DNA of 64,000 nt, taken from contig NZ_FRCH01000004.1 of assembly GCF_900142825.1 (NCBI RefSeq), positions 62,001 through 126,000 of the forward strand, in the 5' to 3' direction. The position numbers and the translations under genes are program-made. Every line of letters begins with the position of its first letter. Position 1 is the first letter of the stretch. The DNA comes from Rhodanobacter sp. OK091. Its GTDB lineage: Bacteria; Pseudomonadota; Gammaproteobacteria; Xanthomonadales; Rhodanobacteraceae. Below are positions 10,430-17,767 of this stretch, piece by piece. Below the pieces are notes generated by a model, which had not been told where the DNA came from, ran no database searches, and was given only the letters and a program-made list of their open reading frames with translations.

Positions 10430-11029
10430 GTGAAGTGTTATCAGTGCTCATCCCAAGCCATGTACCAATTCGGCGAGGAAAATATCCCGCTGTGTCTTGA
10501 TTGCTTCTCCAAGGCTTCGCACATTCAGCAGCAAGAGCTGGAGAATCACGAGCGGATGATGGACTATCTGAGCGATGAAATATCTTCTCAATTTGGCGTG
10601 CCGGCTATTGGGCCTCGCTTCCCGCCACGACCAAAGCCCGTGCATATCGGAGACGTCAAGTTGCACAACATCTCAGTCAACAACAGCGTTGTTGGGACGA
10701 TCAACACCGGGTCAATTGGCAGCGTCGATCAGTCTATTTCTGCGCTCGTACAAATAGGCGAGCCCAATTTGGCGGAGGCAATAAAGGCCTTGTCCGAAGC
10801 TATCCTGCAAAGTGGCGATCTAACACGAAATCAAAAAAACGAACTGGTTGAGACCATAAGCGTTGTCGCAAAGGAAGCAGCAACTCCACCGGAGTCCCGG
10901 CGCAATACTGTTGCTTTGTCTCTTCTTGAAAAAGCAAGCAAGATTACAGGCATTGCCAACGACATTACTGACGTTTGTCAAAAGTGGTGGCCGGTTCTGG
11001 CCGCCGCGTTTGCATTGGCGCGCGGCTAA
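10430..11029 (+). CDS. Integron-cassette protein with zinc ribbon and SVVGTINTG motif
   Basis: This is a protein of about 199 residues. It opens with a short Cys-rich zinc-ribbon-like element (CYQC and CLDC, 21 residues apart), then a Pro-rich linker. Next comes a segment with LHNISVNNSVVGTINTG, seen in assorted uncharacterised bacterial accessory proteins, and finally a helical C-terminal half ending in a hydrophobic helix (WWPVLAAAFALA). The GTG start at 10430 is chosen for GGAAG 7 nt upstream and because it places the zinc ribbon at the N-terminus; ATG 10367 is the alternative. The stop codon lies inside attC site 1, as expected for a cassette gene. Function unknown; a membrane-linked accessory or defence role is speculation. 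Confidence 0.65.
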   Translation: MKCYQCSSQAMYQFGEENIPLCLDCFSKASHIQQQELENHERMMDYLSDEISSQFGVPAIGPRFPPRPKPVHIGDVKLHNISVNNSVVGTINTGSIGSVDQSISALVQIGEPNLAEAIKALSEAILQSGDLTRNQKNELVETISVVAKEAATPPESRRNTVALSLLEKASKITGIANDITDVCQKWWPVLAAAFALARG

Positions 11030-11080
11030 CAACACGTTCAAGGCGGACGGCTTCGCCGCCGCTTAACTCCAGCGTTTGCC
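11024..11080 (+). other. attC: Integron attC site 1
   Basis: This is a 57-bp imperfect palindrome with attC architecture. The R'' core GGCTAAC (11024-11030), an inner AAG...CTT stem with CGG/CCG and CGGC/GCCG pairs, a TTC loop and two unpaired bases (a G and an A) are all visible, and the R' core GTTTGCC is at 11074-11080. It closely matches the site at 11675, differing at 4 of the first 53 bases. The preceding ORF stops within the R'' box. Confidence 0.85.
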
Positions 11081-11097
11081 TTCAAAAGGCGCTCACC

Positions 11098-11385
11098 ATG
11101 AAGCGAAAATTTCCCAACAAATCAAAAGCCGAGGCAAAGGACCGCGTGCTGAAGGCTCTAAACAATTCGACGTACAAGTATCGCACCCTCAACGGTCTCG
11201 CACGAGACACACACCTAGATCCAGAGTTCGTCAAGACAGTTTTGGATTCGAGTACAGCAGTTAGGAAATCCTTCGTAAAGTCAAAATCTGGAAAGCAGCT
11301 GTACGCCTCAAAGGAAAAGGTATCCGCCACTGAAGATCTCTGGGTTGCTTTCCAAGCCCTAAATTCTGCCAAGTTTGGAAACTGA
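11098..11385 (+). CDS. Small winged-helix protein, cassette B first gene
   Basis: This is a 95-residue basic protein. After a Lys/Arg-rich N-terminus it reads as one winged helix-turn-helix: helix KDRVLKALNN, turn YRTLNGLARDTHLD, recognition helix PEFVKTVLDSS, then a two-strand wing ending in GKQLYASKEK. Similar wHTH modules are often fused or linked to membrane or effector domains in bacterial conflict proteins (family knowledge, not a search result). It starts 18 bp after attC site 1, and its stop precedes the next gene's ATG by one base, so translation is probably coupled. Regulatory or sensing role inferred. Confidence 0.7.
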   Translation: MKRKFPNKSKAEAKDRVLKALNNSTYKYRTLNGLARDTHLDPEFVKTVLDSSTAVRKSFVKSKSGKQLYASKEKVSATEDLWVAFQALNSAKFGN

Positions 11386-11386
11386 C

Positions 11387-11680
11387 ATGGGACTCATAGA
11401 GGGGTTCACCTTGGGTACGCTAGGTGGAATTGTCACGGAACTCTATGGCCTATATCAGCTCCGCAAACACGCCAAGGCTAAACGCCCTGATTGGCTCTGT
11501 TCTACTTTCTACTGGGTTACAACAGGGCTTATGGTCGTTGTTGGAGGGGGCGTGGTGGTTCTCTATGTTATTTCCGGCGCCGTCCTCAACCCATGGCTGG
11601 CGATCCACTTGGGAGTGGCCACCCCTGCATTGATCGGGACTCTTTCCAAGAGCGCCCCAAATGTGGATCCAGCCGGCTAA
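11387..11680 (+). CDS. Small two-TM membrane protein, cassette B second gene
   Basis: This is a 97-residue protein with a weakly hydrophobic N-terminus (FTLGTLGGIVTELYGLYQL), a basic loop (RKHAKAKR), and two strong hydrophobic segments around residues 39-65 and 68-85 (VTTGLMVVVGGGVVVLYVIS; PWLAIHLGVATPALIG). The upstream wHTH gene ends one base before its ATG. Its stop codon (11678-11680) lies within the R'' box of attC site 2, as in typical cassettes. No family was recognised. A small inner-membrane protein paired with a wHTH protein is reminiscent of compact effector-sensor pairs, but this is inference. Confidence 0.65.
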   Translation: MGLIEGFTLGTLGGIVTELYGLYQLRKHAKAKRPDWLCSTFYWVTTGLMVVVGGGVVVLYVISGAVLNPWLAIHLGVATPALIGTLSKSAPNVDPAG

Positions 11681-11731
11681 CAACTCGTTCAAGGCGGATG
11701 GCTTCGCCGCTGCTTAACTCCAACGTTAGGT
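11675..11731 (+). other. attC: Integron attC site 2
   Basis: This 57-bp attC site closes cassette B. It has R'' GGCTAAC (11675-11681), the same TTC-loop hairpin with extrahelical bases, and R' GTTAGGT (11725-11731), which fits the GTTRRRY consensus. The two C-to-T differences from site 1 within the hairpin keep pairing through G.T(U) wobbles. R'' of this site is complementary at 6 of 7 positions to GTTTGCC at the start of the same cassette, as expected for a circularised cassette. Confidence 0.88.
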
Positions 11732-11847
11732 TTTATCGTGCAGCATCGCGAAGAAACACTCCCAAAATTAAACACGCTGCCATTCACGGTGTTTGATACA
11801 CCGCTCTCAAGCGGCCGGCGCGTCCTGACCGGTGCGCGTTATGAGCA

Positions 11848-13032
11848 TTATTCCTCATAGAAAATGGCATCGAGCATTGCGGCCCTGCCATCCCAGACGG
11901 CCCCTTCAATTTTGTTCTTGGGGCGTTCGGAGTTCCACCACGGCGTATCCATGATGCGCCCGATGATCTCATCCCAATAGCGCTCGTAGTTCATGCCTGA
12001 CTGCTTAATACTAAAGTCGTCGCAGAGCGCTTTTTGGTTCTTGCCGTCCAGGCAAATGAACTGATCCGGGCGCTTGAGCGCAATGAGGCGACTGGCGATG
12101 GCTACACCGTGCTTGCCGTTGGGGAACGCCTTGATGAATTCCGCGATGTAGCTTTCGTACTGTGAACGCGTCACGGTTCCGCGTCGTGGAATGTGATCCA
12201 GTGCGCGCGAAATGTGCTCGTTGTTGTTGTTGACGGCCTGATGGTAATACCCCGCGCCCTGCATGCTGCCAAACCACCCCCAGCGGTCTTCCTCGTCGTT
12301 GGGGAGCCCTGCGATTGTTTTGCGCATGGCCAGATCCATCTCGGCGAATGAATCATTCTCGGCAAACGCCTTACGGACGATGGCGAGAATGTCGCAGCGA
12401 TTCTCAAAACCGTGATAAGGATCGGCCTTGACAGCCTTGAAGTAATCGCGCCATGCCATGGACATGACAGGCGATTCCGTCGGCGATCGAGAAGCCCTAT
12501 TAGACCCATACTGGCCATTGAGACGATCGAGCATGGCCCGCTTCTGTTCCCATATCTGCCGATATGCCTTAGCTTCGGATTTCTTGATGGTCTTGGCATC
12601 GCCCCAGTATTCCTCGATGAGGCGGCCCATTTTGTGTTCGAGGTTATTGGGCTCCCCAATGGCGCCACCGACTAGAAGCATGGTCTCGGAATTTTTGCCC
12701 AGTGCCCCATTGGTGAGATTCGCGCTTCCGATTAGGGCTTCCCAGAAGTCCCTGTTCCGGAACAGGAAGATCTTGGGATGAAAAACGCCGCTGGGCTGAA
12801 GGACGAAGCGTACCTCCTTGAGGCCATGGAACGCGTCAAGCACGTCCGGGTGCGTCTGATAAAAGTGCGTGCCAATGACTGCCCTAGATATTCTGCCGTA
12901 GTGTGTTTGCAGAAGCTCGAAAACCGAGTTGCCAGAGGTGGCCCAAGCGACCGCGAACTGGATTTCGGTATAGTCCTCGATCAGCCGCGACAGTGTGTTT
13001 ACCAACTTCTTATTGCTGGAAATCAGTTCCAA
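11848..13032 (-). CDS. Phospholipase D-like (HKD) domain protein
   Basis: This is a protein of about 394 residues with one visible HKD-type half-site: VFHPKIFLFRN (HxK) followed by ALIGSANLTNGAL (GSANLT). This is the signature of PLD-superfamily nucleases found in restriction and defence contexts. The C-terminal half (about residues 190-390) is a separate unrecognised domain with a conserved-looking ICLDGKNQKALCDDF segment. The TTG at 13032 has GGAG 8 nt upstream and gives a sensible N-terminus; an in-frame start at 13209 would add 59 Cys-rich, unsupported residues. It is transcribed opposite to the cassettes. Likely a nuclease; substrate unknown. Confidence 0.7.
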   Translation of the reverse strand: MELISSNKKLVNTLSRLIEDYTEIQFAVAWATSGNSVFELLQTHYGRISRAVIGTHFYQTHPDVLDAFHGLKEVRFVLQPSGVFHPKIFLFRNRDFWEALIGSANLTNGALGKNSETMLLVGGAIGEPNNLEHKMGRLIEEYWGDAKTIKKSEAKAYRQIWEQKRAMLDRLNGQYGSNRASRSPTESPVMSMAWRDYFKAVKADPYHGFENRCDILAIVRKAFAENDSFAEMDLAMRKTIAGLPNDEEDRWGWFGSMQGAGYYHQAVNNNNEHISRALDHIPRRGTVTRSQYESYIAEFIKAFPNGKHGVAIASRLIALKRPDQFICLDGKNQKALCDDFSIKQSGMNYERYWDEIIGRIMDTPWWNSERPKNKIEGAVWDGRAAMLDAIFYEE

Positions 13033-13360
13033 CGGGATTTCTCCAAGAGCGGTGATGACAAGGTCGACGTAGAACAACTCGGCCTTCCCGAAAGCTGCCG
13101 TTCGCGATCGGATCAAATGGGTCGAACATTGCCCATTCGCAACATAGGTGCACACTGGCAGCGCTCTGCCACATCGGCAGGATGTCTGCCATGAACACGA
13201 TCGACACATCCATCCAACGCCGCGGCCCCTGGAACGAGGGCAATCGTCACCATCGCAACACGTTAAATCTACTTGTCACGCGCATTGGTTAACGGTCTTG
13301 TTGTCGGCCGCGATTTGCGCCTGTTCTTGCTCGTTGGCAACGCCCCGCGCCCAATGGACG
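13033..13360. other. Intergenic region in the island
   Basis: About 330 bases between two leftward genes hold no supported gene. The long open frames here are antisense or N-terminal extensions without ribosome sites. No attC-like site was found despite a GTTAAAT heptamer near 13260. Confidence 0.45.
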
Positions 13361-14104
13361 CTATCGCGCCGCCCCGGTCGGTTCCGGCATACCAGGCAAG
13401 ATCTCGCGGAGCAACTTTCCGAATGCGGATGTAACGCGAAACTCCGCTCCGCCGTTACGCACTCCGTGAAGGTGTGCCGCTTGGCTAAGTGCCAAAATGC
13501 TGAAGAGCATCATGGCATTGATGAGCGCGCCTTGGGCCAATGCCCACGGGTTATGAGCAAGTACGTCGGTGAGGTAACGGCGAATGACCATCCTCCCGCC
13601 GTGCACTGCGCCGTGGAGGTCGTCCTTTTCAAGCCTGATGGCATCTGCGAAACCTTGCGCCACTGCGACACCATCCTTTCCGGTTTGTCTGATGACTTCT
13701 TCCGCCACGGTTTGCGTCAGCATATCGAACGAAATCGTGCGCGCCTTGGCATTTGGAATGTTTGGAGGCTTCCGCTTCGGCATCTCGTCATTCTCGAAAA
13801 ACGCCAATACCTCTGCGTCTGTTGAAAGCACCGACGATCCAAAAAACACTGCGCGCATGTAACGTTCCAACTGCGGACGGAACATAGCCTCAGCGGCACT
13901 GCCGTACTGAACGGGGTCGGTGGTGAGGAGTCGTGTCGCAGCGGCGGCCACATCTATCGATGACTGCAACAGAGGAAGCGCCACGAGCAGACGCTGATCG
14001 CTGTTTTCCCACGCATAGAGCGCGAGCTGCTCTGTCAACTGCTCGATCACTTTATTGGCCGAACTGGCCCGCTGTTTCGTTTGCTCAATCTCGACGTCCC
14101 ACAT
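13361..14104 (-). CDS. Hypothetical all-helical protein (DUF6988-like?)
   Basis: This is a 247-residue protein without signal peptide. It looks almost entirely alpha-helical, with a coiled-coil-like N-terminus (KQRASSANKVIEQLTEQLAL) and a conserved-looking LHGAVHGGRMVIRRYLTDVL stretch followed by a hydrophobic helix (ALINAMMLFSILALSQAAH). The HxxxHGG arrangement recalls a group of uncharacterised bacterial proteins (DUF6988-like), but this is a low-confidence resemblance. The ATG at 14104 has GAGGG about 7 nt upstream. It lies in a run of three leftward defence-type genes, suggesting an accessory or defence role by association only. Confidence 0.6.
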   Translation of the reverse strand: MWDVEIEQTKQRASSANKVIEQLTEQLALYAWENSDQRLLVALPLLQSSIDVAAAATRLLTTDPVQYGSAAEAMFRPQLERYMRAVFFGSSVLSTDAEVLAFFENDEMPKRKPPNIPNAKARTISFDMLTQTVAEEVIRQTGKDGVAVAQGFADAIRLEKDDLHGAVHGGRMVIRRYLTDVLAHNPWALAQGALINAMMLFSILALSQAAHLHGVRNGGAEFRVTSAFGKLLREILPGMPEPTGAAR

Positions 14105-14197
14105 GGTTACGCCCTCGAATATCCCTCTAGCATGGCGAGTGATGCTGAGGGTACGGTTTGCGCCACTGTTCCGCCCGCGCGTTAGGGGCGTAGACGG

Positions 14198-16093
14198 TCA
14201 TTGAGGTCCCGGATACAGATCCAAGGCGAGGCTCGCCAACTCTGCCCCACGGGCCAGGATCCCATCGACATCCCACTGGTCCAAAGCGATCAGCGCGGTG
14301 TTCAAACTGAGATTACTGTGCGCTATAAGCAGGCGCTTCTTGTCCGGGAACGCCTTGTTCTGAGCCTCGCGGTTCACGCTCAGATTCAGAAGTGTGAGGT
14401 TGCCCAGGGTACTGAGAGCCACATCCCGTCTGAGGATATCCTCCTGTCTCCCGGTGAGATCCAGTCCACTGAGTTTGGCGTTCGCTGCATGCTCCCTCTC
14501 ATCTTTTGTCGCGTGCGTCCCGTCGGTCAACGGCCAGTGCGCGTACCAACTGCGGGGCATGATGTGTTCGATGTCCAGATTGCTCAGGTTGGGCAAGACC
14601 AGCTCCTCGGTCTTTTTCCCGCGCCGCCACGCGGCCTCCAGCTCGGTGAGCAGTTGGCGAGCTTTGGGCGCGTCTAGGTTGCCGCTGTACAAGGCATAGG
14701 AGGTCAACGCGCGCAGGGATTCGGCATCGTCCGGCCACCGCGTCGTGTCGCTCTTGGAACCGGAAAGGTGCTTGCGTACTGCCGTCTCGGAGATTTCCTC
14801 CCGATTCAACTGACGCATCACCGACATGAAAATGCTGGCGTACGCCTTATTGGTCAGGCCGCAGACCGCCCGCCGGACCAAGAAGGAGACCAGCAAATTG
14901 AACATCGCGGTCTTCTCTGCGTCCGTTCGGTCGGAGGTGGAGATCAGCAACGCCAGCGGATGGAGAGTACTGGCTTCATAGGGGATGATGCGCCGCCCGA
15001 ACTGGGCAATGGGGAGCGGCCCCTCTCCGGATGTGAGGGCCTGGTAGTGCGCGGCGTATTTGGTCAGGGTATCCAGTTGCTGCGCCGCTGTAAGCGGGGG
15101 CTTGCCGCTGGGGGCGGCGTAGGCTTTGTACTGGTTGTAGAGACGAGCCAAGTCCACTTCAGCGCGTCCTTCCGCCTGCAGCATGGTGTAGAGCAACCAC
15201 TCGAGCCGGGGACGCTTGATGCGTCCGCGCGTTTCGATGTTGGTCCAAGGGGCCTGCTCAAAGGGCGTCCACTTGGTTTCGTAGAGATCAGCCGACTCAG
15301 TGTTCTCCCGTGCCGCGCGCATGAAAATGAAGTTACGCACCAGGTCGGTAGCGTTCAACGCAGCGCCCCGTCCGTTCAGGGTTTCGAAGATGGTTTGGGC
15401 ATCGTCGGCCTCTTCCAGGAAGATCATGACCAGCCGGAGGTCTTCTAGTACCGCCAGGGCCAACGCCTCGGCCCGCTGGCTAGGATCGCCTTCCTCGGTG
15501 ATCCATTCCTGGAAATGCGCGGCGAAGAACCAGATAGCCTCCAACGCTGGCGGATGCTGCCCATATGCGCGCAGATGGCCCTGCTGAGTGAAGCTGCCAG
15601 GAAAGGCCACGCGCAGATCGTTGAAGGTGGTGCAATCGAAGGCGAGTTTGAAGTTGGCCTGGTCGCGGAAGGTCGGCCAGAGTTTGTAGGCCTCCACCTC
15701 AGGGCGATTCATGGTGTCCGCCGACCCGTTCCGCATGCAGTCCTCGAAGGTGGCCACCAGCCCTGACACGTGTGCCTCGTTGAAGGCCACCACCAACCCG
15801 CGCAGGACAAACTGCAGTGTGGTCAGGCGTTGCTGGCCGTCGATAATGTGAAAAGTGTCCACACCGCGCAACCCCGATCAGGGTTGCTGCTCCACCACGG
15901 TGGCACCCAGGAAGTGCGGGGCGATCTGTTTTGGATCTAGGGCTAGCCGGTCCTCCGCCTTGGCCTTGATGTCCTCCCACAAAGCCTCCCACTGGTCAGT
16001 CCGGGACCATGCGTAGGCGCGCTGGTAGTGCGGAACTGCAAAGAGGCGGCGCCCTTGATAGACATGACGAATGTCCCACGTTTCTGACTTCAT
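14198..16093 (-). pseudogene. GmrSD-type restriction enzyme (DUF262-DUF1524) interrupted by in-frame TGA
   Basis: The frame from ATG 16093 to the stop at 14198 encodes 631 residues of a modification-dependent type IV restriction enzyme. It is broken only by a TGA at 15878-15880 (codon 72). Before the stop lies the DUF262 motif FAVPHYQRAYAW; eight codons after it is FHIIDGQQRLTTL, the catalytic DGQQR of the ParB-like nuclease domain. Further on are NGRGAALNATDLVRNF and a DUF1524/HNH-like end with LDIEHIMPRSW and LGNLTLLNLSVN. No indel is needed, so a point mutation such as CGA to TGA is likely. An internal TTG at 15871 would give a 557-residue protein lacking the PxYQRxYxW motif. It may be inactive or rely on readthrough. 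Confidence 0.8.
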
Positions 16094-16505
16094 TCCCTCG
16101 CCCCTGTATGTTCCGTTGATCGCCGGATTCTACGGGGTCGATGTGGCCAGCGTCCCATCCCGATCCCAGAGACTTTCATACGCCACGGTACGTAATGACA
16201 TGCTGCTGCGTGCCTCATCGGCTGATGTGCATGCCCTGGTTTCGGATCGCCGATGTCAAGGCTCGTCGATTAGCGGCCTGCCCTAAAGCGGACCGTCACG
16301 ACCGGCAGGTTGGGGTCGCGAACTGCCGGTCAGTGGTTGGCCAGTCGGTCGATTGCGGCGTTCGGCGGACTGATCATGACAGATCGATTCGGGGGGACGA
16401 GGACGTATGGCATTTACCGGGGCTGTCGCTGGAGGCGGAAGGGCAAGACGCCCGGCGATGCGGTCGCTGGGCGTCTTGTTCTTGTCGTGTGCAGGCTTGG
16501 GCGGG
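16094..16505. other. Intergenic region, GmrSD to XAC0095-like gene
   Basis: About 410 bases have no supported gene. The only recognisable element is the hairpin at 16444-16478. Short open frames on both strands have no start signals or family features. Confidence 0.5.
16444..16478 (-). terminator. Hairpin terminator downstream of the XAC0095-like gene
   Basis: A 10-bp perfect stem (CAAGACGCCC/GGGCGTCTTG) with a 15-nt loop begins 27 bp beyond the stop of the leftward gene at 16506. No strong T-run follows on that strand. Confidence 0.5.
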
Positions 16506-16757
16506 TCAGTCGTCGGGCTTGGCCGTGGCGGTGGGTTCCAGTGCCCGGGTGAGGCGGTCGGCGAGTTGCCGGAAGCAGTCGGCGAGCATGTTGCGGGGGA
16601 GTTCGAGGATGGCATCGTCCTCCTGATGGGTGATGGGGGCGATGCAGTGGGCGTGCAGCAGTAGCTGGTCGCGGATCTGCAGCAGCTCGTAGCAGGCGTC
16701 TTCGGACAGACAGCAGTTGTCGTCCTGGCAGAGCGGGGCGTGGTGTTTACTTTCCAT
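16506..16757 (-). CDS. XAC0095-like small helical protein
   Basis: This is an 83-residue acidic protein with a Cys/His-rich N-terminus (HHAPLCQDDNCC), then two predicted helices (LSEDACYELLQIRDQLLLHA and the ADCFRQLADRLTRAL segment). The LSEDA...LxxLRDxLxLL layout resembles the XAC0095 family of small Xanthomonadaceae proteins of unknown function. The ATG at 16757 has AGGAG 7 nt upstream, which makes the gene credible despite its size. It is monocistronic, with a hairpin after the stop. Family assignment is moderately sure; function is unknown. Confidence 0.65.
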   Translation of the reverse strand: MESKHHAPLCQDDNCCLSEDACYELLQIRDQLLLHAHCIAPITHQEDDAILELPRNMLADCFRQLADRLTRALEPTATAKPDD

Positions 16758-17345
16758 GGTGGTGCTCCTGGCGTGGCCGCGCGCGCCTTGCGCGTGCGCG
16801 CGGCGGTGCGTGATCGGGCGCGGGGTGGCTTACGCGGCGGTGCGGTCGGCGGGTGTGTGCACGGCTGCTGTTGGGCTATGGCCGGGCTTGGCCGTTGCGC
16901 GGCCGATCAGGAGCGGGAGGGGAATGGGGGTGGCGGCATGGGGATAGGTACATGCCGTATGCTTTGTCGTAGCCATGATCAACTCTCGCTTAGTTGGTTG
17001 TGGTCAGCGGGTCGTGTGGGTTCCAGCCCATGCGGCCCGCGCTTTTTTGCTTTGCCGTGGATCACCGAACAGGTCGGTAATTTGGGCAAGTAGATCATTA
17101 CGCAAATGGCGTTGTCGGTCTGTCAGGTCGGGCCGAAAATATGTAGGGAATGGACCGCATTATTTGGCGTGGGATGGCATGTACGGCGATGGTTTAAAAA
17201 AAGCGAGCTGATGATTATCAAGACCATCGGCTTTTGATAAATGGCGAATCGGTTCGGCTCGTGCAGGTAAATAAGGAAATGGAAAAGGAGCGAATCGTTG
17301 CACGATGGTGCCAACCAGCTATTCGGCAAATCACAGAGCGCTAGC
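16758..17345. other. Gene-free region with an AT-rich part
   Basis: About 590 bases upstream of the XAC0095-like gene contain no supported gene on either strand. The stretch 17090-17300 is noticeably AT-richer than its surroundings. The promoter of the leftward gene must lie in the first part; no other element could be recognised. Confidence 0.45.
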
Positions 17346-17635
17346 ATGGAATTCAAGGATCATTTCTCCAGCCACGCCGCGCTGTATCGCGCCGCCTCTA
17401 CGCCGATACGCTGGGGCCGGACTGGCCGCCCGAGCGCGCGCTGGTGGACGCCGGCTACCGCGACCTGCCGTTCCCGTTCGCGCCGGTGGGAGCGCCCAGT
17501 TTCATGATGCGCGCGGACTGGAACCTCGCGCAGTTTCTCGCCTACCTGCGCTCGTGGTCGGCCACCCAGCGGCATGCGAAGCGCACCGGCATCGATGCGG
17601 TTGAGGCGGCCACGCCGTCATTCCCGCGAAAGCGG
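17346..17635 (+). pseudogene. Fossil of a class I SAM-dependent methyltransferase gene
   Basis: An ATG at 17346 opens with MEFKDHFSSHAALYR, the standard N-terminus of a family of about 250-residue SAM methyltransferases. After about 17 codons the frame shifts (from 17396 it continues in another frame) and reads LYADTLGPDWPPERALVDAG, then YRDLPFPF and LAQFLAYLRSWSATQRH, the C-terminal part of the same family. The central roughly 135 residues, including the SAM-binding motif, are missing, and the 3' end runs into a REP unit. An internal deletion plus frameshift therefore left only the two ends. It cannot be functional. Confidence 0.75.
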
Positions 17636-17709
17636 GAGTCCACAGGTTTTGAGATCACTGGATGATCAGACAGTCGTCTGTTGAAAACCTCGTTTTCGCG
17701 GGAATGACG
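17615..17709. repeat. REP pair, GTCATTCCCGCGAAAGCGGGA family
   Basis: Inverted units occur at 17615-17637 and 17691-17709, each with a GCGAAAGC-type tip or its eroded form (CGTTTTCGCGGGAATGACG). The left unit forms the 3' border of the methyltransferase fossil, and the pair separates it from tatD. Confidence 0.8.
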
Positions 17710-17767
17710 AGCAAAAATACTCGGCTGGAGAGCGTGAGCGTTCCAGCCGTTTAAAGACGAATGGATA

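Noticed and set aside
13250-13300. GTTAAAT and GGTTAACGG words as a possible attC
   Set aside because: No complementary R'' box at the required distance on either strand.
13148-13825. 225-codon open frame on the + strand
   Set aside because: It is antisense to the helical-protein gene with its start in the gene-free gap; no ribosome site and no family features.
14170-14200. GCGTTAGGGGC word resembling an attC R' core
   Set aside because: The seventh base does not fit GTTRRRY and no matching RYYYAAC box lies upstream.
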